Shown here one piece after another: positions 34,565 to 41,412 of a stretch of 64,000 nt of DNA; positions within the stretch are counted from its first letter, which is position 1; the number at the start of each line of letters is the position of its first letter. A program made the position numbers and the translations under genes. Below the pieces are notes generated by a model. That model ran no database searches, had not been told where the DNA came from, and was given only the letters and a program-made list of their open reading frames with translations. The stretch comes from Micromonospora sp. CCTCC AA 2012012 (lineage in GTDB: Bacteria > Actinomycetota > Actinomycetes > Mycobacteriales > Micromonosporaceae): NCBI RefSeq assembly GCF_040499845.1, contig NZ_CP159342.1, positions 5,022,001 through 5,086,000 on the forward strand, read 5' to 3'.

Positions 34565-35311
34565 TCAGGCGATGAGCAGTCGGAGGCCGAGTTCTGCCGC
34601 GTCGAGGTCGACGATGTCGGCGTTCCGTTCCGCCCAGCGACCGGAGGCGAGGTCGGCGCGGAGGCTGTTCACGGCCCGCTGCTCGGCCTCCGGCCCGACC
34701 TTCGCCCAGACCGATATGCCGCGACGGACGTTCTCGTCCAGGTACGCCTCGGGCCGACGCCAGTAGGCCTCGAAGAAGCCGTCGACGCAGTCCCACGGGA
34801 TGGGCACCGGCTCGACGCGGGCTCCGATCGCGTCGGCCAGCTCGGTCAGTGCGGGCCGGCCGACCAGCATGTCCGCGACTTCGGGGAGGTAGTCGCGGGT
34901 GAGCCAGAACCGGTGGAGCCAGCCGGCGTCGGTGGTGTCGGCCGTGAACACCACCACGCGGCGGGCGACCCGCCGCAGCTCGCGCAGCCCGGTGATCGGG
35001 TCCTGCCAGTGATGGATGGTGGCGAAGGCCATCGCCGCGTCGAAGGAACCGTCCGCGAACGGGAGGCGCTCGGCAGCGGCGGCCACGCACCGCGGCGCGT
35101 CAGCGGGGCGGTGCGCCCGCATCAGCGCTGACGGTTCCACCGCGGTGACATCGCGGTCGGTGGGCTCGTAGGAGCCCGTACCGGCCCCGACGTTCAGCAC
35201 CGTCCGCGCGTCGCCGAGCGCGGCCCAGACCTGCGCGGCGATCCGCGGCTCGGTGCGCCGGGTCACCGTGTACGTGGCTCCGATGGTGTCGTACAACTGG
35301 GCGCTGGACAT
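34565..35311 (-). CDS. Class I SAM-dependent methyltransferase
   Basis: A 248-residue enzyme of the Methyltransf_11 type. Motif I is VLNVGAGTGSYEP (residues about 39-51), motif II is VTAVEPSALM, and motif III contains ERLPFADGSFDAAMAFATIHHW. The C-terminal cap region (DCVDGFFEAYWRRPEAYLDE) resembles small-molecule methyltransferases. The substrate is unknown. ATG 35311 has AGGGAGG 6 bp upstream. It stands alone between the SUKH protein and the WYL regulator. Confidence 0.88.
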   Translation of the reverse strand: MSSAQLYDTIGATYTVTRRTEPRIAAQVWAALGDARTVLNVGAGTGSYEPTDRDVTAVEPSALMRAHRPADAPRCVAAAAERLPFADGSFDAAMAFATIHHWQDPITGLRELRRVARRVVVFTADTTDAGWLHRFWLTRDYLPEVADMLVGRPALTELADAIGARVEPVPIPWDCVDGFFEAYWRRPEAYLDENVRRGISVWAKVGPEAEQRAVNSLRADLASGRWAERNADIVDLDAAELGLRLLIA

Positions 35312-35443
35312 GTCGCCGCCTCCCTGGGCAGTGGATCCGTACGTCTGGTCCCGACAGTGCCACGACGAGCCGGAACAGGTGGCCCCGACAGCAAAGGCCG
35401 GTGTGGACGTGCCTTCCCTGGAGCCGCACGACTGGTCGGATCT

Positions 35444-36403
35444 CTAGCGCGTCCCGGCCGAGCGCAGCCGCTCCGCCAGCACCCGGCACCGCTCCACGAG
35501 TTCCGGCGGCTCCACCACCTCGAACTCGTGCCCGAGCAGCACCACGTGCATGAGGACGAAGTCCAGGCTGTCCGCTCCACTCACGACCTCGCAGCGTCCG
35601 CCCCCCGCCGGCCGTACGACGGCGGCCGAGGCCGGGATCTGCGCGCGTACCGTGTCGGCCGGCGCGTGCACGACGAAGCGCGCCCGGTGCCGGTAGGCCC
35701 GACTCGCCACCCCCTCCTGCACGTACGCGGCGGCGTCGGGTGCCGGGCGCGGCCGGAACCGCCAGGTGCGGGCGGCCACCCCGCTCATCCGGTCGACCCG
35801 GAAGCTGCGCCAGTCGACGCGGTCGAGGTCGTACGCGAGGAGGTACCAGCGCCGGTCGGAGGCGACCAGCCGGTACGGCTCGACCCGTCGCCGTCGTACC
35901 CCGTCGCCGGAGGGGTAGTCGAAGCCGGCCTCGACCTCGTCGCGGCAGGCCCGGGCCAGCGTCAGCAGCACCTCGGGGTCGACGGGCGTCCGGCCGCCGC
36001 CGAACGTCTCCACCGCGCCGGCGAGGGCGCGTACGTCCTGCCGGAGCCGGGTGGGCAGCACCCGGTCGAGCCTGGTCAGCGCCCGGAGCGCGGCGTCGCC
36101 CGCGCCGGTGACCGCGCCGGCCAGCAGCGAGACGGCGGTGGCGATCGCCTCGGAGTCGTCGAGGAGCAGCGGCGGCAGGTGCTGCCCGGCGCCGAGCCGG
36201 TAGCCGCCGCCGACCCCCTGGCCGGCGTGCACCGGATAGCCGAGCGCCCGCAGCCGCTCGACGTCCCGGCGGATCGTGCGGGGCGTGACGCCGAGCCGGT
36301 CGGCGAGTTCGGGACCGGTCCAGACCCGGCGCTGCTGGAGCAGCCCGAGGAGCGTGAGCACCCGCTCGGTCGTACCCCGCTCGGCACCGGCCGCGACGTC
36401 CAT
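35444..36403 (-). CDS. WYL-domain transcriptional regulator (YafY/DeoR-like HTH)
   Basis: A 319-residue regulator. The winged helix-turn-helix is at residues about 12-65 (ELADRLGVTPRTIRRDVERLRALGYPV), the WYL domain at about 140-225 (EPYRLVASDRRWYLLAYDL), and a WCX C-terminal domain after it (ASAAVVRPAGGGRCEVV, then EFEVVEPPELV). WYL domains bind nucleic acid or nucleotide ligands. ATG 36403 follows TAGGCT by 7 bp (leaderless). It is divergent from the VOC gene, with an inverted repeat between, a very common actinobacterial pair in which the regulator controls the neighbour. Confidence 0.92.
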   Translation of the reverse strand: MDVAAGAERGTTERVLTLLGLLQQRRVWTGPELADRLGVTPRTIRRDVERLRALGYPVHAGQGVGGGYRLGAGQHLPPLLLDDSEAIATAVSLLAGAVTGAGDAALRALTRLDRVLPTRLRQDVRALAGAVETFGGGRTPVDPEVLLTLARACRDEVEAGFDYPSGDGVRRRRVEPYRLVASDRRWYLLAYDLDRVDWRSFRVDRMSGVAARTWRFRPRPAPDAAAYVQEGVASRAYRHRARFVVHAPADTVRAQIPASAAVVRPAGGGRCEVVSGADSLDFVLMHVVLLGHEFEVVEPPELVERCRVLAERLRSAGTR

Positions 36404-36426
36404 GTCGCCCAGCCTAGGCAGCGATA

Positions 36427-36445
36427 GCGGACCGATCCTGTCCGC
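36427..36445. promoter_or_regulatory. Inverted repeat in the WYL/VOC divergent promoter
   Basis: GCGGAC (36427-36432) and GTCCGC (36440-36445) form perfect 6-bp arms around CGATCCT. The site lies 11 bp upstream of the -10 box of the WYL gene and about 50 bp before the VOC start. A reasonable operator for the WYL protein. Confidence 0.55.
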
Positions 36446-36496
36446 CAGGGATGTCAGGGTGGGCGGGACGGAGACCGCTACGAACGGAGCAACCCG

Positions 36497-36958
36497 ATGA
36501 GCCGCCACATCCAGGTCACCTTCGACGCGCGCGACCCCCGGGCGCTGTCGTCCTTCTGGCGGGACGTGCTGGGTTACGTCCACCCCGGCCCGCCCGGCGT
36601 CGACCTGCCGGAGGGCGCCGACCCGCTGGCCGCCTGGGACGACTTCCTGGCGCGCAACGGCGTACCGGAGGAGGAGCGCAACTCGCGGTCGGCCATCGAG
36701 GATCCGGACGGAGCAGGACCACGGCTGTTCTTCCAGCAGGTGCCGGCGGGCCAGGTCACCCGGAACGGGGTGCACCTCGACGTCCGGGCGGCCCCGGGGC
36801 TGCGCGGGGCGGAGCGGATGGCGGCGCTGGAGGCCGAGTGCGAGCGGCTGGTCGCGCTGGGGGCGATGCGGGTACGCCGGCACGAGCCCGCCCCGCCGAT
36901 GGACGCCGGTCACCTCGTGCTGACCGACCCGGAGGGGAACGAGTTCTGCCTGGACTGA
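36497..36958 (+). CDS. VOC-superfamily (glyoxalase/dioxygenase fold) protein
   Basis: A 153-residue VOC protein of the glyoxalase-like group: opening strand HIQVTFDARDPRALSSFW, central VTRNGVHLDVRA, and closing HLVLTDPEGNEFCLD. Potential metal ligands are His in the first and central strands and Glu near the end (PEGNEF). Members include fosfomycin or bleomycin resistance and epimerases, but this 2-module form is usually uncharacterised. Paired divergently with the WYL regulator. Confidence 0.9.
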   Translation: MSRHIQVTFDARDPRALSSFWRDVLGYVHPGPPGVDLPEGADPLAAWDDFLARNGVPEEERNSRSAIEDPDGAGPRLFFQQVPAGQVTRNGVHLDVRAAPGLRGAERMAALEAECERLVALGAMRVRRHEPAPPMDAGHLVLTDPEGNEFCLD

Positions 36959-36964
36959 CGCGGG

Positions 36965-37762
36965 TCAGCGACGGATGCCGACGCCGCCGTAGCCGTGCGA
37001 CACGCCGGTGCGCGGCTCGCCGTCGGGCCGCCACTCGGCCAGCCGGACCAGGCCCGGCTCGACCAGGTCGTACCCGTCGAAGAAGCGCAGGACCTCGGCG
37101 TGCGGGCGCGGGATCAGCGGCGCGCTGCTGCGCCGGTAGACCGCCTGGCCCTGGGCGGCGCCGATCGGCGGCGCGCCGTCCATGGTCAGGTGGGAGACCG
37201 CGAGCAGGCTGCCCGGCGCGGTGGCGTTGCGCAGCAGGCCGACCGCCGCCCACGGGTTGTCGGCGTCGACCACGAAGTGCAGCACCGCGGCCAGCAGCAC
37301 GGCCACCGGCCGGTCGAAGTCGATCAACCCGCGGACGTCCGGGTCGGCCAGCAGGCGGCCGGGTCGCCGCAGGTCGCCGTGGACCACCACGGTCCGGCCG
37401 TCGCTGGGCAACAACCGCCGGGCGTACGCGACGGCGACCTCGTCGTTGTCAACGTAGACCACCCGGGCGTCCGGGGCGAGCGGCCGGACGACCTCGTGCA
37501 CGTTGCCCTGGGTGGGCAGCCCGGCCCCGATGTCGAGGAACTGCCGGATGCCCTGCTCGGCCGCGAAGCGGACGGCCCGGCGCAGGAACGCCCGGTTCGT
37601 CTGCGCGGCGACGCCGGTGTCCGGGAAGATCTCCAACACCCGCTGGGCGGCGGCCCGGTCGACCGCGAAGTTGTGGCAGCCGCCCAGGTAGTAGTCGTAC
37701 ATCCGGGCCACGTTCGGGCGGGCCTCGGCCTCGGTCGGGGTGGCGGGCGGGTCACCGGTCAC
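36965..37762 (-). CDS. SAM-dependent methyltransferase of the DUF574 (PF04672) family
   Basis: A 265-residue protein with the hallmarks of this actinobacteria-rich family: N-terminal RPNVARMYDYYLGGCHNFAVD, motif I FLDIGAGLPTQGNVHEV, acidic end of strand 2 VVYVDNDEVAV, and the C-terminal FFDGYDLVEPGLV. Many paralogues occur per genome with unknown substrates. GTG 37762 has GGGAGGAA upstream. It converges on the VOC gene with only 6 bp between stops. Confidence 0.9.
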   Translation of the reverse strand: MTGDPPATPTEAEARPNVARMYDYYLGGCHNFAVDRAAAQRVLEIFPDTGVAAQTNRAFLRRAVRFAAEQGIRQFLDIGAGLPTQGNVHEVVRPLAPDARVVYVDNDEVAVAYARRLLPSDGRTVVVHGDLRRPGRLLADPDVRGLIDFDRPVAVLLAAVLHFVVDADNPWAAVGLLRNATAPGSLLAVSHLTMDGAPPIGAAQGQAVYRRSSAPLIPRPHAEVLRFFDGYDLVEPGLVRLAEWRPDGEPRTGVSHGYGGVGIRR

Positions 37763-37915
37763 GACAGCGTTCCTCCCTCGACGGATGTCCTCGCGCCCTG
37801 ATGTCTAGCACCCTGCGCGACACACCGCTGACCCGTCGTGTCCGTGATCCGGCTGCGCTCGCCCCTGACCTGGTACGACGGTGGGGACCACCGATCGTCG
37901 AGGAGGAGATGCGCG

Positions 37916-38383
37916 ATGACCAGTCAGCGAGAGACGGTCGAGGTCGACCCGGTCCTGTTCCGTGCCGTCTACGACTCACCGGCGTCGCTGCCGGGGCGGC
38001 ACAGCTGGACCACCCCGGAGGCGGACGTACGCAGGTTGGAGAAGCTGCTCGGCATGCCGGCGCGGAGCATCGGTGCGCCGCTCTGGGTCAGCGGTGACCA
38101 GCCGGACTGCCCGAAGTGCGGTCGCCGGATCAACTGGTACGACATCGTCGCCTCGGCACTGCACGGCGTGCACGACCGGGCCATGATCGCCCGGGTGATC
38201 CTCGGCGACCGCAAGTACGTCAACACCGAGGTCCCGGACGCGATCCCCGGCGTGTACTGCGCCGACTGCCGGACCCCGATCGACGGCCTGCGCAGCTTCA
38301 AGTGCCACAACTGGGCGTACGCCTTCGAGGCGCTGGAGGCGGTGATCGAGCGGATGTCGGGCACACCCGCCGTCTCCTCCTAA
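37916..38383 (+). CDS. Protein with paired CxxC zinc-ribbon motifs, unknown function
   Basis: A 155-residue soluble protein containing two CxxC knuckles, DCPKCGRR and YCADCRTP, about 55 residues apart, a probable zinc ribbon. Between them is a helical segment (DIVASALHGVHDRAMIARVI). The end SFKCHNWAYAFEALEAVIERM adds another Cys/His pair. No known family member comes to mind. ATG 37916 has AGGAGGAG 7 bp upstream; the ATG at 37909 is in another frame. Its stop codon overlaps the -10 box of the PAP2 gene. Confidence 0.8.
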   Translation: MTSQRETVEVDPVLFRAVYDSPASLPGRHSWTTPEADVRRLEKLLGMPARSIGAPLWVSGDQPDCPKCGRRINWYDIVASALHGVHDRAMIARVILGDRKYVNTEVPDAIPGVYCADCRTPIDGLRSFKCHNWAYAFEALEAVIERMSGTPAVSS

Positions 38384-38392
38384 GCTGGTCGT

Positions 38393-39016
38393 ATGGACAT
38401 GACGGATGTTCCGGACATCAGCGTCGAGTGGTACCGCGATGTGGTGGACTTCGCGGACGCCACTCCGGCGCCGGTGCACTGGTTCGCCCTCCACTTCACC
38501 GGGGGAGCGCTCGTGCTGCTCGGCCTGCTGCTGGTGCTGGCCGCCGGGCCGAAGCTGCTCCGCCCCGACGTGCGGGGGCGGGCGCTCGCCCTGGCCGCCC
38601 CCGTGGCGGTCGTGCTGGCGTACGCCGCCAGCGAGGGGATCAAGTCCCTGGTGGCCGAGGACCGACCCTGCCGCAGCCCCGCCGACCTGGTGATCCTCGC
38701 CGGGCACTGCCCGTCGGTGGGCGACTGGTCGTTCCCCAGCAACCACGCGACGATCGCGGGTGCGCTGGCCGCCGCGACGCTGCTGCTGCACCGCCGGCTC
38801 GGCCTCTTCGTAGCCGCCCCGCTGGCGCTGCTGGCCGCGATCTCCCGCACCTTCGTCGGGGTGCACTACCCGCACGACGTGGCCGCCGGGCTGCTGATCG
38901 GCGCCGTGGTCGCCACCGTGGTCACCCCGCTGGCCGCCCGCCCCCTCGCCGAGGCGCTGCGCTGGCGGGTCCGCCGCTCCACCCGCCCCCTCACCCGCCC
39001 CACCGCACGCCCCTGA
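38393..39016 (+). CDS. PAP2-family membrane phosphatase
   Basis: A 207-residue membrane protein with about five helices and the three PAP2 motifs: KSLVAEDRP (motif 1, KX6RP), FPSNH (motif 2, catalytic His) and SRTFVGVHYPHD (motif 3, nucleophile His). Such enzymes dephosphorylate undecaprenyl pyrophosphate or phosphatidic acid at the outer membrane face. ATG 38393 is preceded by TAAGCT (38381-38386) ending 6 bp upstream, so a leaderless start is likely and the -10 box overlaps the preceding stop. Confidence 0.92.
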   Translation: MDMTDVPDISVEWYRDVVDFADATPAPVHWFALHFTGGALVLLGLLLVLAAGPKLLRPDVRGRALALAAPVAVVLAYAASEGIKSLVAEDRPCRSPADLVILAGHCPSVGDWSFPSNHATIAGALAAATLLLHRRLGLFVAAPLALLAAISRTFVGVHYPHDVAAGLLIGAVVATVVTPLAARPLAEALRWRVRRSTRPLTRPTARP

Positions 39017-39045
39017 CCCGCTCCCCTCCCTCCGCCCCCCTTCCG

Positions 39046-39135
39046 CTCCGACTCCGGCTCCGACTCCGACTCCGGCTCCGACTCCGGCTCCGACTCCGAC
39101 TCCGGCTCCGACTCCGACTCCGGCTCCGGCTCCGG
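39046..39135. repeat. Hexamer array, 15 units of CTCCGA/CTCCGG
   Basis: Ninety base pairs of uninterrupted 6-bp units, each CTCCGA or CTCCGG in irregular order. It lies just after the PAP2 gene and 5 bp before hairpin copy 2. The frame is not part of a supported gene. Copy number is expected to vary between strains by slippage. Confidence 0.92.
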
Positions 39136-39140
39136 GGCGG

Positions 39141-39198
39141 CACTTTCACTGAAAGAGTGGCTATTTCCCCGTCGATGAGCCCTCTTTCAGTGAAAGTG
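39141..39198. repeat. Hairpin element copy 2 (17-bp perfect arms)
   Basis: CACTTTCACTGAAAGAG (39141-39157) pairs exactly with CTCTTTCAGTGAAAGTG (39182-39198). The 24-bp loop carries TCATCGACGGGG on the minus strand, the core shared with copies 1 and 3. Each arm contains its own small palindrome CTTTCA-C-TGAAAG, as in copy 1 (TTTCC-G-GGAAA). Confidence 0.88.
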
Positions 39199-39236
39199 GG
39201 CGGCGCGGGCGGGGGGCGGCGCGGGCGGGGGGCGGC

Positions 39237-39326
39237 GCGATCGGAGGCGACGCGATCGGAGGCGACGCGATCGGGGGCGACGCGATCGGGGGCGACGCGG
39301 TCGGAGGCGGCGCGATCGGGGGCGGC
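39237..39326. repeat. Six 15-bp tandem units (GCGATCGGAGGCGAC type)
   Basis: Six head-to-tail copies of a 15-bp unit differing at A/G positions (GCGATCGGAGGCGAC, GCGATCGGGGGCGAC, and so on), exactly 90 bp. Together with the hexamer array it flanks hairpin copy 2. It lies between the convergent PAP2 and prepilin peptidase genes. Confidence 0.9.
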
Positions 39327-39365
39327 GCGGGCGGGCGGCGGGGGCGGGCGGCGGGGGTGTGGGGG

Positions 39366-40241
39366 TCAGGTGGTGAGGAGGAGGGTGAGGGTGGTGCCGG
39401 CGATGAGGAAGGGGCCGAAGGGGAGGTGGCTGGACCAGCGGGCCCGGCGGGTCGCCAGCAGGGCCAGGGCGGTCAGGGCGGAGAGGGTGAAAGTCAGCAC
39501 CAGGCCGACCACCAGGACCGGCCAGCCGTACCAGCCGAGCAGCGCGCCCACGCTCAGCGCCAGCTTGGCGTCGCCGAGCCCGAAGCCGCGCCGGCCGAGC
39601 AGCAGCGTGGTCGCCGCGAACCCGAGCGCCAGCCCCACCCCGGCGACCGTGGCGCGCAGCCAGGGCGCCGGCCCCGCTGAGGTCAGCGCGGTCAGCCCGA
39701 GCAGCGCCCAGGTGCCGGCGGCGGCCGGATAGCTGAGTCGGTCCGGTAGCCGGTGCACGGCCGCGTCGATCAGGGCCAGCGGCACCGCCCAGGCCAGCCA
39801 CCAGGCCACCGTCAGCCGTTCGCCGACGGACCCGTCGACCAGGGCGACCACCACCAGCGCCACGACCAGCGCCGCCTCCACCACGCCCGGCGGCGCGCCG
39901 ACCCGACCCCGGCAGCCGGGGCAGCGGGCCGCCGGCCCGAGCGCCGGCAGCGGCCGGTCCAACCCGATCCGCGCGCCGCAGCGCGCGCACCCCGCCCGGT
40001 CCGCAGACCCCGGGGGTACGGCGTACCGGGCCACCGCCAGCCGCAGCAGCGGCCCGACCGCCAGGCCGGCCAGCAGCCGTACGCCGGGACGGGCGCTCTC
40101 CCCGGACCGCCGGGTGACCCCCTCCCCCGGCTCGGACGACGCGACGGGCCCCGCGAGGGCGTCCTGGTCGGGGTCGCCCCGGCCCGCCGGTCGAGCGGGG
40201 ACGGCGTCGACGGGCGCGGCAGAAGGCCGGGGGGCGGTCAT
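39366..40241 (-). CDS. Type IV prepilin peptidase (A24 family)
   Basis: A 291-residue membrane aspartic protease. After a 50-residue proline-rich cytoplasmic tail comes a zinc-binding domain with CxxC pairs (GCARCGARI, RCPGCRGRV) and then about seven helices carrying the two catalytic aspartates, in PLALIDAAVHRLPD and GFGLGDAKLA (GxGD). Typical TadV/CpaA proteins lack the zinc domain, whereas PilD has it. It would process the Flp-like pilins and TadE-type pseudopilins encoded on the other strand from 47 kb, and is divergent from that operon. Confidence 0.92.
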   Translation of the reverse strand: MTAPRPSAAPVDAVPARPAGRGDPDQDALAGPVASSEPGEGVTRRSGESARPGVRLLAGLAVGPLLRLAVARYAVPPGSADRAGCARCGARIGLDRPLPALGPAARCPGCRGRVGAPPGVVEAALVVALVVVALVDGSVGERLTVAWWLAWAVPLALIDAAVHRLPDRLSYPAAAGTWALLGLTALTSAGPAPWLRATVAGVGLALGFAATTLLLGRRGFGLGDAKLALSVGALLGWYGWPVLVVGLVLTFTLSALTALALLATRRARWSSHLPFGPFLIAGTTLTLLLTT

Positions 40242-40613
40242 GCCGACCCACCCACACCGTCGCGGTGAGTTCCATCATGGAACACGCAGAGTGATTCTCG
40301 CGCGGCGACGACCCTGCCCTGAACGGTCGCACCGGCAGACGTGCGGGCGCGACCGGGACCGAAACAGATCACGGCCGGCACCGCCGACCGGGGGCGACCC
40401 GAGGCCCGATCGGGGCAGGACGGATCGGACCAGAGGTCACGTTGTCGCCCAATCCACCGGCGGGACACCGCCACCTCCCGGGCCTCCGTCGGCCCGCCGG
40501 GCGCGCCCCGGCGACCGGAGGGCATCACCGGCCGGGATCCCGGCGTCATCCTCCGGACACCCACCCGTCACCACCACCCGTCATCACTGAGCGTGTTCAC
40601 GCGAATTGCCTCT
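40242..40613. other. Intergenic region upstream of the Tad operon
   Basis: No supported gene. It holds a perfect palindrome GTTCCAT-C-ATGGAAC at 40269-40283, 28 bp upstream of the peptidase start, which could be an operator for that gene, and a short GCGTG-TT-CACGC hairpin at 40590-40601. The minus-strand frame at 40238-40564 has poor codon use and no ribosome site. Confidence 0.5.
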
Positions 40614-40641
40614 GTTGCATCGGCGGACGTCAGCCTATGCT
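40614..40641 (+). promoter_or_regulatory. Probable Tad operon promoter
   Basis: TTGCAT (40614-40619), 16-bp spacer, TATGCT (40636-40641): a good sigma-70-type (HrdB) match in otherwise GC-rich DNA. Transcription would start near 40648, leaving a leader of about 200 nt before TTG 40846. That leader contains CGACGC/GCGTCG (40655-40682) and CGGAT/ATCCG (40707-40725) hairpins and an unusually A-rich stretch TTTGTAAAAG. Confidence 0.6.
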
Positions 40642-40845
40642 CGCCCCTTGGGTACGACGCAACCCCCGATCAATAGGCGTCGGAGGCCAACGGAGACATC
40701 AGGTTCCGGATTTGTAAAAGATCCGTACAGGTAAATGCAGCGGCGGTGACACCGGCCCGGAGGAGCACATCCGGGGCGCACTTCCGCATGCCCGGAGCAG
40801 GCCGGTTCCCGGCGGCTCCGGGTCGCCACCGAGGAGGGCGCGGCG

Positions 40846-41412
40846 TTGCGAGCACGGCATTCCCGCCGATGGACGAGCTGCCTGCTCAGCCTTGCTTTGC
40901 TGGGCGGCACCGCCGGCTGCGGCACCCGGCGGGAGACGTCGGTGGGCCCCCTGTCCCGCCCGCACACCACCCCCGCCACCCATTCGGCCGCCGACGAGCA
41001 GGCTGCCCGAAAAGCCGCCCTCGCCGCCTATTCCGGCTATCTGGCGGCATCCCGGGAGGCGAGCGCGCGCAGCGACCCCCGGCACCCCGCGCTGGCCCGA
41101 TTCCTCGCGGACCCGCTGCTGACCCGGGTACGACTGGCAATTCGTGACGCGAAGGAGCACGGCGCGATGCGTACCGGAAAGCTCGTTTCCGACCCCACCG
41201 TGACCTCGGTCGACCTGGCTGCCGACCCGCCCGCCGTGGAGATCCAGGACTGCCTCGACGCGACCGGCTACCGGCTGGTGTACGCCCGGGACCATCGGGT
41301 GGTCCCGGGGACGGGTGGCGGTCGCTATCTGGCGACGGCGACCGCCACCCGGTACCCCGACGGCCGGTGGCTGATCAGCACCGGTGCCGCGCACGAGGAC
41401 CAGCCGTGCTGA
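40846..41412 (+). CDS. Lipoprotein heading the Tad operon
   Basis: A 188-residue exported protein. The signal has an arginine-rich start, hydrophobic stretch and lipobox TAGC (Cys about residue 25), then a Ser/Thr/Pro linker. The domain from about residue 48 on (AARKAALAAYSGYLAASREA, then VEIQDCLDATGYRLVYARD) resembles NTF2-like/Mce-associated proteins of actinobacteria. Cys in DCLD and the C-terminal PC may be paired. TTG 40846 is chosen because GAGGAGGG lies 7 bp upstream. The next gene overlaps its stop by 7 bp. Its presence at the head of a pilus operon suggests an outer-surface accessory role. Confidence 0.8.
   Translation: MRARHSRRWTSCLLSLALLGGTAGCGTRRETSVGPLSRPHTTPATHSAADEQAARKAALAAYSGYLAASREASARSDPRHPALARFLADPLLTRVRLAIRDAKEHGAMRTGKLVSDPTVTSVDLAADPPAVEIQDCLDATGYRLVYARDHRVVPGTGGGRYLATATATRYPDGRWLISTGAAHEDQPC

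Noticed and set aside
32088..35443. Integrative element at the tRNA-Lys gene
   Set aside because: No integrase and no second copy of the tRNA 3' end in the following 3 kb.
35253..35447. 64-codon plus-strand frame between the methyltransferase and WYL genes
   Set aside because: It begins inside the antisense of the methyltransferase and has no ribosome site or recognisable motif.
39046..39326. CRISPR-like regular repeats
   Set aside because: Units of 6 and 15 bp without spacers are simple tandem repeats, and no cas genes are present.
40238..40564. 108-codon minus-strand frame upstream of the prepilin peptidase
   Set aside because: Poor codon periodicity, no ribosome site, overlaps the peptidase start and its palindrome.
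40642..40845. Cyclic di-GMP-I or ydaO riboswitch before the Tad operon
   Set aside because: Tempting by context, but the conserved motifs of either class could not be located in order.
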